Source: Billgrantia sulfidoxydans
GTDB taxonomy: Bacteria > Pseudomonadota > Gammaproteobacteria > Pseudomonadales > Halomonadaceae
Length of the DNA stretch: 64,000 nt
Assembly (NCBI RefSeq): GCF_017868775.1
Contig: NZ_CP053381.1
Span: forward strand, 2,170,001 to 2,234,000
Direction: 5' to 3'
The notes beneath the pieces were generated by a model. It was not told the DNA's origin, ran no database searches, and worked only from the letters and a program-made list of their open reading frames with translations. Positions 20,125-30,030 of this stretch are shown here, piece after piece (positions within the stretch are counted from its first letter, which is position 1; each line of letters begins with the position of its first letter). The translations under genes and the position numbers were made by a program.

Positions 20125-21531
20125 ATGCAGATCTACAACACGCTGACGCGGCGCAAGGAGACGTTCAGTCCGATCGAGCCGGGCAAGGTGCGCATGTACG
20201 TCTGCGGCATGACCGTCTATGACTACTGCCACCTGGGCCATGCGCGGGTGATGGTGGCCTTCGATGTGGTCACCCGCTACCTGCGCTGGCGTGGCTACGA
20301 TGTCACCTACGTGCGCAACATCACCGACATCGACGACAAAATTCTCAAGCGCGCAGACGAGAACGGCGAGAGCATCACGGCGTTGACCGAGCGCATGATC
20401 GCTGCCATGCACGAGGACGAGACGCGCCTCGGCGTGCTGCGTCCGGATCACGAGCCGCGTGCCACCGGGCACGTGCCCGAGATCATCGCCATGGTCGAGA
20501 CCCTGATCGCCAAGGGCTATGCCTACCCGGCCGACAACGGCGATGTCTACTACCGGGTGCGCAAGTTCGAGGGCTACGGCAAGCTCAACAACCGCAAGCC
20601 GGACGAGATGCGCGCCGGCGCCCGGGTCGAGGTCGACGAACACAAGGAGGATCCGCTCGACTTCGTGCTGTGGAAGGCGGCCAAGCCGGGTGAGGCGAGC
20701 TGGCCTTCGCCCTGGGGCGAGGGGCGCCCCGGTTGGCACATCGAGTGTTCGGCGATGTCGACCTGCTGCCTGGGTGAGACGTTCGACATCCACGGCGGCG
20801 GGCCGGACCTGACCTTCCCGCATCACGAGAACGAGATCGCCCAGTCCGAGGCGGCCACCGGCAAGCCCTACGTCAACACCTGGATGCACGCCGGGGCGGT
20901 ACGGGTGAACCAGGAGAAGATGTCCAAATCGCTGGGCAATTTCTTCACCATCCGCGAGGTGCTCGAGGTTCACGATCCGGAGGTGGTGCGCTACCTGCTG
21001 GTGGCCAGCCACTACCGCAGCCCGATCAACTACGCCCCCGAGTCGCTGGCCGAGGCGCGCAAGTCGCTGGAGCGTTTCTACACCGCTCTCGACGGTATCG
21101 CGCTCCAGGATGTCGGGGGCGCGAGGGGCGAGGTCGATAGCCGCTTCGACGAGCGCTTCAGCGCCGCCATGGACGACGACTTCAACACGGCCGAGGCCCT
21201 CTCGGTGCTGTTCGAGCTGGCCCGAGAACTGAATCGCGCCAAGGCGGAAGCGCCCGGCGAGGCTGCCCCCCTGGCCGCCGAGCTGCGTCGCCTGGGCGGG
21301 GTGCTGGGGCTGTTCGGCCAGGAGCCAGCCCGTTTCCTCAAGGGCGGCCAGGCGGCACTGCCGCTCAACGAGCAGGAGATCGAGGCGCGCATTGCCCAGC
21401 GGGCCGAGGCCAAGAAAGCGAAGGACTTCGCCGCCGCCGATGCCATCCGCGATGAGCTGGCGGCACTTGGCATCGTGCTGAAGGACTCGCGCGAAGGCAC
21501 GAGCTGGGTCTTCGAGTCGCCCCGGCCATGA
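20125..21531 (+). CDS. cysS: Cysteinyl-tRNA synthetase
   Basis: Class Ia synthetase of 468 residues that charges tRNA-Cys. Visible motifs are [19 protein letters not shown] (a zinc-binding Cys and the HIGH motif), [12 protein letters not shown], the zinc-site region [22 protein letters not shown] and [19 protein letters not shown]-type helical C-terminal domain follows. Its ATG comes one base after the glnS stop, giving a glnS-cysS operon. The GC-rich hairpin after the stop may terminate it. Confidence 0.97.
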   Translation: MQIYNTLTRRKETFSPIEPGKVRMYVCGMTVYDYCHLGHARVMVAFDVVTRYLRWRGYDVTYVRNITDIDDKILKRADENGESITALTERMIAAMHEDETRLGVLRPDHEPRATGHVPEIIAMVETLIAKGYAYPADNGDVYYRVRKFEGYGKLNNRKPDEMRAGARVEVDEHKEDPLDFVLWKAAKPGEASWPSPWGEGRPGWHIECSAMSTCCLGETFDIHGGGPDLTFPHHENEIAQSEAATGKPYVNTWMHAGAVRVNQEKMSKSLGNFFTIREVLEVHDPEVVRYLLVASHYRSPINYAPESLAEARKSLERFYTALDGIALQDVGGARGEVDSRFDERFSAAMDDDFNTAEALSVLFELARELNRAKAEAPGEAAPLAAELRRLGGVLGLFGQEPARFLKGGQAALPLNEQEIEARIAQRAEAKKAKDFAAADAIRDELAALGIVLKDSREGTSWVFESPRP

Positions 21532-21550
21532 CGGGGCGACTCCGCTCTCT

Positions 21551-21572
21551 GCGCCCGGCTTCGACCGGGCGC
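21551..21572. terminator. Hairpin between convergent cysS and the DUF1853 gene
   Basis: Perfect 8-bp stem GCGCCCGG / CCGGGCGC with loop CTTCGA, between the two stop codons. Only short T stretches follow on the plus strand (AGTCGTTT), so it is a weak or bidirectional terminator. Confidence 0.5.
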
Positions 21573-21579
21573 AGTCGTT

Positions 21580-22563
21580 TCAGGCAGGTGAACGAGGCGG
21601 CAGCGGAATCTGCAGCGGCCAGCCATCGTCCACGACGAAGAGACGCCTCAGGCGGCGGCAGGCAGACGAATCGAGCAGTGCAATCTGCAGCGGTGCGGCC
21701 GGGCGGGAAAAATGCTGGGCGAGGCGTGCCTCGACCTGTTGCAGGGGCAGAAAGGCTTCGTACCGCGGCAACGCCAGCCAGTGGGGTTTTATCAGCCAGG
21801 CCGCCCGTGTGTCCCGAGGCAGGCTGTCGCGCAGGCGCCGCCAGTCGCGCCAGTGCAGCCAGTGGCCGCGCAGGTGATCGGACGCCGCCTCGTTTGGGGC
21901 CGGCATGGAAAGCTGCCAAGGGTAAAACAGCACACCCGGTATCGCCAACTGACGCCGAATGGTAGCGTCCTGGGGCGGGCCGATGTCGCGTGGCTGGGTA
22001 TGCTGACGGATCGTTAGGCGGGTCTCGGCGCGATCGGTCAGGCGCAATTGATGCCGATCGAGATGCTCACGCTTGGTGGCCAGGCTGTCGGCGCCGCCGG
22101 GGCCGATCCAGCGCGCCTGGCCATTGTCCGGCCCCGGTCCTGTGGGCAAGCCGAGGTAGAACTTGATGGCCACCTCGAGATGCACCGGCGTCGGGTCGTC
22201 GAGTCGCCGATAGAGCAGGTCGAGTTCACCCAGGGTGCGCTTGCCCTCATGTATCCTCAGGTTGCTGGCGAGCAGGCGAGTGCCCGGTGCGGCGTCGAGC
22301 AGGTACTGCCACAGCCGCTCGTGGTAGTGACCCATGCGACCGTCGACCGTATTGCCCACCCGGCGCTCCAATGCCTGGGGGTTGGCTTCGCATTCATCGA
22401 GCCAGTCGCCCAGGCGATCATCGCCCGCCAGGCCCAGGTCCGCACGGCTGGGGCGCCCCGGCCAGGGGGTGCGGATCAGGTCGGGCGCCAGCACGATCCA
22501 CGCCAGGTCGCGCACCAGCGGATGATGACATCGGGCGAGCAGGGCGGCATCGTCCTCGGACAT
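21580..22563 (-). CDS. DUF1853 family protein, PD-(D/E)XK nuclease-like
   Basis: A 327-residue protein that I place in DUF1853 from its overall pattern (RTLGELDLLYRR, then PVHLEVAIKFYLGL). These two segments look like the core of a PD-(D/E)XK nuclease fold: an Asp in GELDLL and the E-x-A-x-K-type strand EVAIK. No function is established for the family as far as I know. It has no signal peptide, and its nearest neighbours (cysS and osmF) suggest no shared pathway. The gene faces cysS and is divergent from osmF. Confidence 0.7.
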   Translation of the reverse strand: MSEDDAALLARCHHPLVRDLAWIVLAPDLIRTPWPGRPSRADLGLAGDDRLGDWLDECEANPQALERRVGNTVDGRMGHYHERLWQYLLDAAPGTRLLASNLRIHEGKRTLGELDLLYRRLDDPTPVHLEVAIKFYLGLPTGPGPDNGQARWIGPGGADSLATKREHLDRHQLRLTDRAETRLTIRQHTQPRDIGPPQDATIRRQLAIPGVLFYPWQLSMPAPNEAASDHLRGHWLHWRDWRRLRDSLPRDTRAAWLIKPHWLALPRYEAFLPLQQVEARLAQHFSRPAAPLQIALLDSSACRRLRRLFVVDDGWPLQIPLPPRSPA

Positions 22564-22596
22564 GGTGGGCCTGTGGTTCCGCGTTGAGATCGGGGT

Positions 22597-22626
22597 CTGA
22601 CAGTCAAACTGTACACGCCTTATACT
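22597..22626 (+). promoter_or_regulatory. osmF operon promoter with overlapping palindrome
   Basis: CTGACA (22597-22602), an 18-base spacer and TATACT (22621-22626) form a good sigma-70 promoter 31 bases before osmF. The perfect dyad ACAGT-CAA-ACTGT (22600-22612) overlaps the -35 box and spacer, a likely repressor site. Confidence 0.6.
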
Positions 22627-22656
22627 CTACTGACATTCACAACGGATGGTGGTGAC

Positions 22657-23568
22657 ATGAAACGCTCCTTGTCCGGTCTGGCGGCGCTAGCCGCCTCTTC
22701 CCTGCTGCTCGCTGCCGGCGTGCAGGCCAACGAACCGGTGACGGTCGCTTCCAAGATCGATACGGAAGGCTCGGTACTGGGCCAGTTGATCATTCAGCGC
22801 CTGCAGCAGGGCGGTATCGAGACCGAGGACAGGCTGCAGCTCGGCGCCACCAATATCGTGCGCCAGGCCTTGATGAGCGGCGAGATCGACCTCTATCCCG
22901 AGTACACCGGCAATGGCGCCTTCTTCTTCGACATGGCCGACAGCGACGTCTGGCACGATGCGGCACGGGCCTTTGAAACGGTGCGCGAGCGGGATGCCGA
23001 GAATGGGCTGGTATGGCTGACGCCGGCGCAGGCCAACAACACCTGGGCGATGAGCGTGCGCGGCGACCTGGCCCGCGAGCATGGCCTCGAAACCCTAGAG
23101 GATCTCGCCGAATATCTGGATGAAGGCGGGGAGTTCAAGTTCGCCGCCAGCGCGGAGTTCGTCGAGTCGGAGCAGGCGCTGCCGGCGTTCCAGGAGGCCT
23201 ATGGCTTCGAACTGAGCGCCGATCAGCTGCTGGTGCTTTCCGGCGGCAACACCGCAGCCACCATGCGCGCTGCCGCCCAGCAGACCAGCGGCGTGAACGG
23301 CGCCATGACCTACGGCACCGACGGCGGGCTCAATGCCCTCGACCTGGTGGTGCTGGAGGATACGCTGGGCGTGCAGCCGGTCTACCAGCCGGCCCCGGTG
23401 GTGCGCCAGGAAGTGCTCGATGCCCATCCGCAGATTGCCGAACTGCTCGAACCGCTGTTCCGGTCGCTGGATCTCGAGACGCTGCAGGAGCTCAATGGCC
23501 GGGTGGCGGTGGAGGGCCTCGACCCGCGCCAGGTCGCCGAGGAGTATCTGGCCGGGCTGCAGGACTGA
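22657..23568 (+). CDS. osmF: ABC importer substrate-binding protein, OsmF/YehZ type
   Basis: A 303-residue periplasmic binding protein of the quaternary-amine (glycine betaine/choline) class. It has a signal peptide (MKRSLSGLAALAASSLLLAAGVQA, cleavage probably after AQA-like VQA) and the family patterns TVASKIDTEGSVLGQLI and GEIDLYPEYTGNGAF. It heads a four-gene operon in the same order and with nearly the same lengths as E. coli yehZYXW. A compatible-solute role is plausible in a halophile, but E. coli YehZ binds betaine poorly, so the ligand remains open. Confidence 0.85.
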   Translation: MKRSLSGLAALAASSLLLAAGVQANEPVTVASKIDTEGSVLGQLIIQRLQQGGIETEDRLQLGATNIVRQALMSGEIDLYPEYTGNGAFFFDMADSDVWHDAARAFETVRERDAENGLVWLTPAQANNTWAMSVRGDLAREHGLETLEDLAEYLDEGGEFKFAASAEFVESEQALPAFQEAYGFELSADQLLVLSGGNTAATMRAAAQQTSGVNGAMTYGTDGGLNALDLVVLEDTLGVQPVYQPAPVVRQEVLDAHPQIAELLEPLFRSLDLETLQELNGRVAVEGLDPRQVAEEYLAGLQD

Positions 23569-23570
23569 GC

Positions 23571-24737
23571 GTGGCTGAGGGCAGACCATCCCCCAACTGG
23601 GTCCTGCTGAGCCTGATGCTGTGCGCCGCGGCGGCGTGGCTCACCCTCGATGCGGTGAGCCTGGCAGCCAACCGGATCGTGCCCGGCACGCCGCATTCGG
23701 CGCTGGACGTCATGAACGGCTGGCCGGCGCTACTGCTGGCCGTGCCGATGCTCGCCGTCGCGGTCCTCGCCTGGCGGCCGCACGACAAGGGGCTGCGGCT
23801 GTCGCTGGCCACCGTGGTGGCACTGCTGACGCTGCTGCCGCTGTGGCTCTCGGCGGCAACGGCCGTGCTGGTCACGCCCGACATGCCCCAGGCGCGTGTC
23901 GCCATCGGTGCCTCCCTCTGGCTGCTGCTGTTTCTGCTGCTGCTGGCGCTGATCGAGCTGCGCACGCGGCTCGGGCTGTCGCGGGCGACGGCTTGGCTGC
24001 TCCAGATACCGGTGATCGCGGGCTGGTGGGTGGCGCTGGCACTATGGCTCGAGCCGCTGGCGCTGCTGCGCGAGTACCAGGCCCGCAGTGACCAGTTTAT
24101 CGGCGCCCTGGGCACGCATCTGATGCTGGTGGGCGCGGCGGTCGCCGCCAGCCTGATACTGGCCGTGCTGCTGGTCCTGGCCATGCGCCGACATGCCGGG
24201 GTACGCCGGGTGGGGTTCGGCGTGCTCAACTTCCTGCAGACCATACCCAGCCTGGCGCTGTTCGGTCTGCTGCTGGCACCGCTGGCCTGGCTCGGCGCGC
24301 GTTTCGACTGGCTCGCGGCGCTCGGCGTCGGCGGCATCGGCTGGGCGCCGGCGTTCCTGGCCCTGCTCGGCTACAGCCTGCTGCCGATGGTGCGCAACAT
24401 TCACGTGGCGCTGGAGGAGGTGGACCCCGCGGTGATCGAGTCGGCACACGGCATGGGCATGAGCCGGCGGCAGGTGTTCCTGCAGGTGCGCCTGCCGCTG
24501 GCGCTGCCGGTGGTACTCGAGGGTCTGCGTATCACCACCGTGCAGGCGATCGGGCTCACGGCGGTGGCGGCACTGATCGGCGCGGGGGGGCTCGGGACCT
24601 TCATCTTCCAGGGGCTGGGGCAGGCGGCCATGGACATGGTGCTGCTCGGCGCCTTGCCGATCATCGCCCTGGCGCTGCTGGCCGATGCGCTGTTCGGTTC
24701 CCTGAGTGAATGCCTGCGACCGGGAGGGGCCGCATGA
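23571..24737 (+). CDS. yehY: ABC importer permease, YehY type
   Basis: A 388-residue inner-membrane permease. The N-terminal half has extra membrane segments before the standard permease core, as in YehY (385 residues in E. coli). The core carries the binding-protein-dependent EAA-type loop ESAHGMGMSRRQVFLQVRLPLALPV that contacts the ATPase. The start is GTG 23571, two bases after the osmF stop. Its stop overlaps the next ATG (ATGA). Confidence 0.85.
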   Translation: MAEGRPSPNWVLLSLMLCAAAAWLTLDAVSLAANRIVPGTPHSALDVMNGWPALLLAVPMLAVAVLAWRPHDKGLRLSLATVVALLTLLPLWLSAATAVLVTPDMPQARVAIGASLWLLLFLLLLALIELRTRLGLSRATAWLLQIPVIAGWWVALALWLEPLALLREYQARSDQFIGALGTHLMLVGAAVAASLILAVLLVLAMRRHAGVRRVGFGVLNFLQTIPSLALFGLLLAPLAWLGARFDWLAALGVGGIGWAPAFLALLGYSLLPMVRNIHVALEEVDPAVIESAHGMGMSRRQVFLQVRLPLALPVVLEGLRITTVQAIGLTAVAALIGAGGLGTFIFQGLGQAAMDMVLLGALPIIALALLADALFGSLSECLRPGGAA

Positions 24738-25675
24738 TCGAACTGTTCGACGTGACCAAGCGCTTCGGCGACGAGACCGCCGTGGATGGCATCACGCTGC
24801 GAATCGAGAAGGGCGAGCTGTGTGTCCTGGTCGGCACCTCGGGCTGCGGCAAATCGACCACGCTGCGCATGATCAATCGCCTGATCGAGCACGATGGCGG
24901 TGAGATCCACCTGGATGGCCAGCCGGTGCGCAGTTTCGACGAGGTGACTCTGCGCCGGCGCATCGGCTACGTCATCCAGAGCACCGGTCTGTTTCCCCAC
25001 TGGACGGTGGCGCGCAACATCGGCCTGGTGCCGCGCCTGCTCAAGTGGCCCAGGGCGCGAGTGCGCGAACGAGTCGAGGAGCTGATGCGGCTGCTGGGAC
25101 TGCCGGTGGCCGAGTTTGCCGACAAGTACCCGCGCCAGCTCTCCGGCGGCCAGGCGCAGCGCGTCGGCGTGGCCCGAGCGCTGGCGGCGGATCCCGATAT
25201 CCTGCTGATGGACGAGCCGTTCGGCGCGCTGGACCCGATCACCCGCGAGACCTTGCAGCAGGAGCTGCGCGAGCTTCAGGCGCGGCTACACAAGACCATC
25301 GTCTTCGTCACCCATGACATGGACGAGGCGTTGTCGCTGGCCGACCGTCTGGTGGTCATGCATCAGGGCCGGATCGTGCAGCAGGGCGGGCCGATCGAGC
25401 TGCTGCACGATCCGGCCAATGCCTTCGTCGAGTCGCTGCTGGGCGGCATGGATCGCGGCCTCAAGGAGGCGGCACTGATCAAGGTCGGCGAACGCATGCT
25501 GCCGCTGGGGCCCCGGCTGCTGGCCAGCGAGCGGATTGCCTACGGGGCGTCGCTGAGCCAGGCGCTGTCGGTCATGTTGTGGCATCAGGTGGATCGCCTG
25601 ACGGTGGTCGACGAGGAGGACATTCCCATCGGCGAGCTGTCGCTGCGTCGTCTGCTCGGGGCCAGGGCGTCATGA
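24734..25675 (+). CDS. yehX: ABC importer ATP-binding protein, YehX type
   Basis: A 313-residue ATPase that powers the osmF-type importer. Walker A is GTSGCGKS (residues 34-41), the ABC signature is LSGGQAQRVGVARAL, Walker B is ILLMDEPFGALDP, and the switch His is in FVTHDMDEALSLAD. A C-terminal extension of about 70 residues resembles a partial CBS-type regulatory region, as in other quaternary-amine importers. ATG 24734 overlaps the yehY stop. The gene is translationally coupled at both ends. Confidence 0.87.
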   Translation: MIELFDVTKRFGDETAVDGITLRIEKGELCVLVGTSGCGKSTTLRMINRLIEHDGGEIHLDGQPVRSFDEVTLRRRIGYVIQSTGLFPHWTVARNIGLVPRLLKWPRARVRERVEELMRLLGLPVAEFADKYPRQLSGGQAQRVGVARALAADPDILLMDEPFGALDPITRETLQQELRELQARLHKTIVFVTHDMDEALSLADRLVVMHQGRIVQQGGPIELLHDPANAFVESLLGGMDRGLKEAALIKVGERMLPLGPRLLASERIAYGASLSQALSVMLWHQVDRLTVVDEEDIPIGELSLRRLLGARAS

Positions 25676-26433
25676 AGTCGACGGCCCACGGCGCCCGCCG
25701 CATCACGCCGCTGGCCAGGTCGCGCCGCTGGCTGACGCCGCTCGCCTGGCTCGCGCTGCTGCTGCTGCTGTCGGCCGGGATGGGGCAGCTCGAGTGGCTG
25801 TTTCGCCTGATCGAGCCCGACGTGCGCGCCGTGGTCTATCGCCGATCGGGCTTCTTCGCGCTGCTGGGTCAGCACATCCTGGTGGTGGGTGTCGCCTCGT
25901 TGCTGGCGGTGGTGCTGGGGGTGGGGGCCGCGATCGCCGTCACGCGACCCGCCGGCCGTGACTTCCTGCCGCTGGTATCGCAGCTGGCCTCCATCGGCCA
26001 GACCTTCCCCCCGGTGGCCGTGCTGGCGCTGGCCGTGCCGGTGCTCGGTTTCGGCACCCTGCCGATCATCGTCGCGCTGCTGCTGTACGGCCTGCTGCCG
26101 ATCGTGCGCAACACCCTGGCCGGCATCGGCGGCATCCCTGCCGAGGTGCACGAGGCGGCGCGCGGCATGGGCATGACCGCGGGGCAGGTGCTGCGCCAGG
26201 TCGAGCTGCCGCTGGCGGCGCCGGTCATTCTTGCCGGTATCCGCACCTCGGTGACCATCAACATCGCCACCGCGGCACTGGGCGCCACGGTGGGAGCGAG
26301 CAACCTAGGCGATCCCATCATCACCGGAATCGTCAACGGCAATACGGCCTACATCGTACAGGGTGCCGTGCTGATCGGGCTGCTGGCGCTGGCGGTGGAC
26401 AGCGGCTTCGAACACCTGCTGCGTCGCGGCTAG
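25672..26433 (+). CDS. yehW: ABC importer permease, YehW type
   Basis: A 253-residue permease with about six membrane segments and the ATPase-contact loop HEAARGMGMTAGQVLRQVELPLAAPV. Start ATG 25672 overlaps the yehX stop (ATGA). It is the last gene of the four-gene operon; the next gene lies on the opposite strand, 33 bases away. Length and order match E. coli yehW. Confidence 0.85.
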   Translation: MKSTAHGARRITPLARSRRWLTPLAWLALLLLLSAGMGQLEWLFRLIEPDVRAVVYRRSGFFALLGQHILVVGVASLLAVVLGVGAAIAVTRPAGRDFLPLVSQLASIGQTFPPVAVLALAVPVLGFGTLPIIVALLLYGLLPIVRNTLAGIGGIPAEVHEAARGMGMTAGQVLRQVELPLAAPVILAGIRTSVTINIATAALGATVGASNLGDPIITGIVNGNTAYIVQGAVLIGLLALAVDSGFEHLLRRG

Positions 26434-26466
26434 CGCCGCGCGCGGCAGGCGCCTTCCCAATGCGCC

Positions 26467-28320
26467 TCAGGCCAGTTCGCCATGCTCGGTCAGCGTCGTC
26501 TCACCCACGCCCAGCAGCGCCAGGGCGCGATCATCGATGACGGCGTCGACCTCGGCAGCGCTCTGCACGTCGCCGCCATCGGCCCAGCCGTCACCCACCT
26601 CGCCGATGCGAAAGGCATCCGCTCCCGCCTCGATGCCGGGGGCGGTATCGGTATCCAGCACGTAGAAGAGGTCGCCCTCGTCGTCCTCGAACAGCAGGCC
26701 ATCCAGGGTCTCGTCCTCGGCATTGGTCACGCTGGCGTCGAAGTCGAAGCGGCCGTCGAAGCGACCCTCCTCGTCGACCGACCAGTGGCTGTCGCCGGTT
26801 TCGCGTGCGAAGTAGGCGCTGTTGTAGGCTTCCGGCTCGATGTGGGAGGGGCGGAAGGGATCCAGCGCCACCTCGCCGTTCGCCTCGATGGTGACTTCGC
26901 CGTTGCTACTCTCGGGGTGCAACATGTCGCCGGTCAGCGCCAGGAACGCCTCGGTCTGCACTAGGCTGTCACCGCTAGCCCGGACAAGGCCTTCATCGAG
27001 CGCCAGCTCTCCGTCTGCCGCCACGTCGGTGAAGTGGACGCTGGCACTGGGGGCCTGGATATGGAAAGCGGCCATGTCGTCCAGCTCCCCAGCGCCAGCG
27101 TAGTTCAGGAGGTCGGTGCCTTCACCCCCGGTGTAGGAAAGGTCGCGCCCGCTGACAGCGAGAGTGTTCTGGCCCTCCTGCGAGCCGATGATCTCGGCCG
27201 TGCCTCGTGTCGGGCCGTCAAAGGCGCCGATGCTGGCGTTCAAGGTGTCCTCGCCGGGCGGAATGGGTAAGACGTCGCTGCTGAGTTCTGCCGCGTCGAT
27301 GCGAACCGATTCGGCCTGTGTGCTGGCCTCGTCCGCATAGAAGACGACCCGGCCGCCGCCGCTTAGTTTGGCTTCTTCCAGATGGTCGAGCTCGAAACCC
27401 GAGAGCAGGAACTCGCCATCAGTGTCAGCATCCACGCGCCGCAGGGCCTCAGACTCGCCGATGGAGGTGAGGTGAAAGCGGGCATCGCCCTGGATCGTCA
27501 GTCGATCCAGGCTCTCGGCATCGATGTCCATCGCATGGTAAGTACCGCCATGGGCGTCGTCGCCCTCGTAGCGGCTCACCATGTCCATGTCGAAGGTGGC
27601 TTCGGTCAGGCTGGCGCCGTGCAGCGTGGCATCGTTCAACCAGCCGGTCGCATCCACCTCCAGCGTCTGCGCCGCATCGGCATGGAGGGTGCCGCTGAAA
27701 CCGGTCTCATCGGCCACTTGCAGACTCAACGTCTCGCTGTTGGGAAGGTGATAGGTGCCGCTGGGCGAATCGTAGTCGGGGTTCGGATCCTCCGACAGGA
27801 AGGTGTCGATCGTCGCCGGGCCGCTGCCGTCGAAGCGGAAGACGCCGTGGTACTCCTCGTTCCGTTCGTCGGCGCTCAGGCTCAGTGCCAGGGCCGCGTC
27901 GCCCATGTCGTCGTACGACGCGTCCTCCTCGGTATCGCCCAGGGTGACGGTTTCCACGGGGCGTTCTTCGTCGCCGTCCTCCTCGCCTGCGGGTGGCGGG
28001 GCACTGGGGGCGACCGCCTCGTTGAAGCGTCGCACCAGCTGGCCCGCGGGGCCCTCGCGTAGTGCCGCCAGGGCGGCTTCAAGCTCCTGCGTGAGGGGCT
28101 GTTCATGCAAGTCGTCGAACAGGGCGGTCGCCTGCTGCATTCGGGTCAGGCCGGCATAGTCGTCCTGCTGCCGTGTCAGGAGGGCATCGAGCTCCGAGCG
28201 AAGTTCAGGGATGAGCGTAGGATCGGGGCGAAACAGGGCGGCATGCGCTGCGGCCTGCTCTGCCGGGGTGCGATGGGCCTCGAGGGCGTTTGACGAGGCG
28301 GCGTCGAGGTGGCGAGTCAT
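26467..28320 (-). CDS. Large acidic, cysteine-free protein with beta-repeat character, probably exported
   Basis: A 617-residue protein I cannot assign to a named family. It has no cysteine and, by reading, a single lysine, with very many Asp and Glu. An N-terminal helical segment (about residues 1-110) is followed by a Pro/Glu-rich linker and then a long stretch of strand-like repeats such as ESLDRLTIQGDARFHLTSIG and EAKLSGGGRVVFYADEAS. These resemble the beta-solenoid of S-layer and type-1-secreted proteins; YTGGEGTDLLNYAGAG recalls a degenerate RTX turn. There is no signal peptide, which would fit a C-terminal type 1 secretion signal. RBS GGGAG precedes ATG 28320. No secretion genes are nearby. 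Confidence 0.7.
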   Translation of the reverse strand: MTRHLDAASSNALEAHRTPAEQAAAHAALFRPDPTLIPELRSELDALLTRQQDDYAGLTRMQQATALFDDLHEQPLTQELEAALAALREGPAGQLVRRFNEAVAPSAPPPAGEEDGDEERPVETVTLGDTEEDASYDDMGDAALALSLSADERNEEYHGVFRFDGSGPATIDTFLSEDPNPDYDSPSGTYHLPNSETLSLQVADETGFSGTLHADAAQTLEVDATGWLNDATLHGASLTEATFDMDMVSRYEGDDAHGGTYHAMDIDAESLDRLTIQGDARFHLTSIGESEALRRVDADTDGEFLLSGFELDHLEEAKLSGGGRVVFYADEASTQAESVRIDAAELSSDVLPIPPGEDTLNASIGAFDGPTRGTAEIIGSQEGQNTLAVSGRDLSYTGGEGTDLLNYAGAGELDDMAAFHIQAPSASVHFTDVAADGELALDEGLVRASGDSLVQTEAFLALTGDMLHPESSNGEVTIEANGEVALDPFRPSHIEPEAYNSAYFARETGDSHWSVDEEGRFDGRFDFDASVTNAEDETLDGLLFEDDEGDLFYVLDTDTAPGIEAGADAFRIGEVGDGWADGGDVQSAAEVDAVIDDRALALLGVGETTLTEHGELA

Positions 28321-28802
28321 GCGAATACTCCCTGTCGACTGTCCACGGGCAGGCTCCGCTGCCCGGGGTGGACCAGTGTGTTGTCACGTGCGGGAGCGCG
28401 TGAGGATGGGGTGCTCGTTTCGGCACGCCCCTCCCTTTCTAGTAGGGATGGCGAGGCGCAGCAAGGGAAAGGCACGAGGTTTTTCACGCTGGTCTGCGGA
28501 CGGCGACAGCCTGGCGGTCATGGGGCGGGTCGCGGCGCGGCGGCTGCGGCGTCGCCACTTCACGGCGTTGAGGTCATGACTGGACGATAATGTTGTGTAC
28601 TTGGCGTGAGGTAGTCGAATGCCTATACCATTGTACTATGAAGCAGTAAAAAGGGATGCGGCAGGATTCATCTTACGTTAACGTCAGCCTATCCAGCGTT
28701 GGCGGCCTGCTGGAGTGACCCTCTGGCAGACGGCTACATTAGAGACAACACTGCCCTCACGAGGGGCGGTATTCCTCCTGCCATTACCCAAGGATCAGGA
28801 AG
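28321..28802. other. Intergenic region between acidic protein and bkd operon
   Basis: 482 bases with no supportable gene. A hairpin lies at 28341-28373: arms GTCCAC/GTGGAC and GGGCAG/CTGCCC with a GGG bulge, in the 5' leader of the acidic protein gene. From about 28580 the sequence becomes AT-richer, and TTGGCG (28601-28606), 17 bases, TATACC (28624-28629) is a weak promoter candidate for bkdA1. I see no RNA gene. Confidence 0.5.
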
Positions 28803-30029
28803 ATGACAACAACACACGACGTTTACGCGCCGAGCTTCATGACCGGCGACGAGTTCCACATTCCTACCTTCCGCCTGTTGCAGCAGGACGGCACGCTGTT
28901 CGAGGGCGCCGAGGCGCCCGAGCTCGACGAGGACAAAGCGCTCAAGATCTACCGCGCCATGCTCATCACACGGGTACTGGATGAGCGGATGATGGCGGCG
29001 CAGCGCCAGGGGCGTCTGTCGTTCTACATGCAGTGCACCGGCGAGGAGGCAGCGGTGATCGGCGCCACCGCAGCGCTCGACGATGCCGACATGATCATGG
29101 CCCAGTACCGCGAGCAGGGGGCCCTGGTCTATCGTGGCTTCAGCTACGACGAGTTCATGAACCAGCTGTTCGGCAACGAGCTCGACTACGGCAAGGGCCG
29201 GCAGATGCCGATCCACTACGGCTCGCGCAAGCTGCACTACATGACCATTTCGTCGCCGCTGGCGACCCAGATTCCCCAGGCCACCGGCTACGCCTACGGC
29301 CAAAAACTGGCCGGCGAGGGCCACTGCACCATCACCTTCTTCGGCGAGGGGGCGGCCTCCGAAGGGGATTTCCATGCCGCGCTCAACATGGCTTCGGTGC
29401 ACAAGGTGCCGGTGATCTTCTTCTGCCGCAACAACGGCTATGCCATCTCGACCCCCTCCAGCGAGCAGTTCGCCGCCGACGGCATCGCCCCACGCGCCTT
29501 CGGCTACCGCATGCACGTGATCCGCGTCGACGGCAACGATGTGCTGGCGGTCTACCGCGCCACCCAGGAAGCGCGCAAGCTCGCCGTGGAGATGAACCAG
29601 CCGGTGCTGATCGAGGCCATGACCTACCGCCTGGCCGCGCATTCGTCGTCCGACGATCCCTCCGGCTACCGCTCACGCAAGGAAGAGGAGGCGTGGCGCG
29701 AGAAGGACCCGATCCTGCGCATGCAGCGCTGGCTCATCGAGCGCGGCTGGTGGAGCGAAGAACGCGAGAAGGAGCTGCAGGACAGCCTGCGCCGTGAGGT
29801 CCTCGAAACCATGAAGCGTGCCGAGAAGCGCCCGCCGCCCCCGCTGGAGAGCCTGGTCACGGATGTCTACGCCGACGTCACGCCGGCGCTGCAGCGTCAG
29901 CTCGACGCGCTCAAGACCCATATCCGCAAGCACCCCGACGCCTATCCGAAGGGGGCAAGATCGCTCGACCCCGACGTCAAGGCGCCGGGCGGTGAACACA
30001 AGGCCGGCGACGAGCAGGGGGGAGCCTGA
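28803..30029 (+). CDS. bkdA1: Branched-chain 2-oxoacid dehydrogenase E1 component, alpha subunit
   Basis: Thiamine-diphosphate-dependent decarboxylase subunit of the BCKDH complex, which oxidises 2-oxoacids from Leu, Ile and Val. The 408-residue protein has the ThDP-binding motif [19 protein letters not shown] ending in NN, the segment [14 protein letters not shown], and the loop [19 protein letters not shown]. That loop matches the phosphorylation loop of mitochondrial BCKDH E1alpha better than that of pyruvate dehydrogenase. ATG 28803 has AGGAAG upstream. It is first in a three-gene complex operon. Confidence 0.88.
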   Translation: MTTTHDVYAPSFMTGDEFHIPTFRLLQQDGTLFEGAEAPELDEDKALKIYRAMLITRVLDERMMAAQRQGRLSFYMQCTGEEAAVIGATAALDDADMIMAQYREQGALVYRGFSYDEFMNQLFGNELDYGKGRQMPIHYGSRKLHYMTISSPLATQIPQATGYAYGQKLAGEGHCTITFFGEGAASEGDFHAALNMASVHKVPVIFFCRNNGYAISTPSSEQFAADGIAPRAFGYRMHVIRVDGNDVLAVYRATQEARKLAVEMNQPVLIEAMTYRLAAHSSSDDPSGYRSRKEEEAWREKDPILRMQRWLIERGWWSEEREKELQDSLRREVLETMKRAEKRPPPPLESLVTDVYADVTPALQRQLDALKTHIRKHPDAYPKGARSLDPDVKAPGGEHKAGDEQGGA

Positions 30030-30030
30030 C

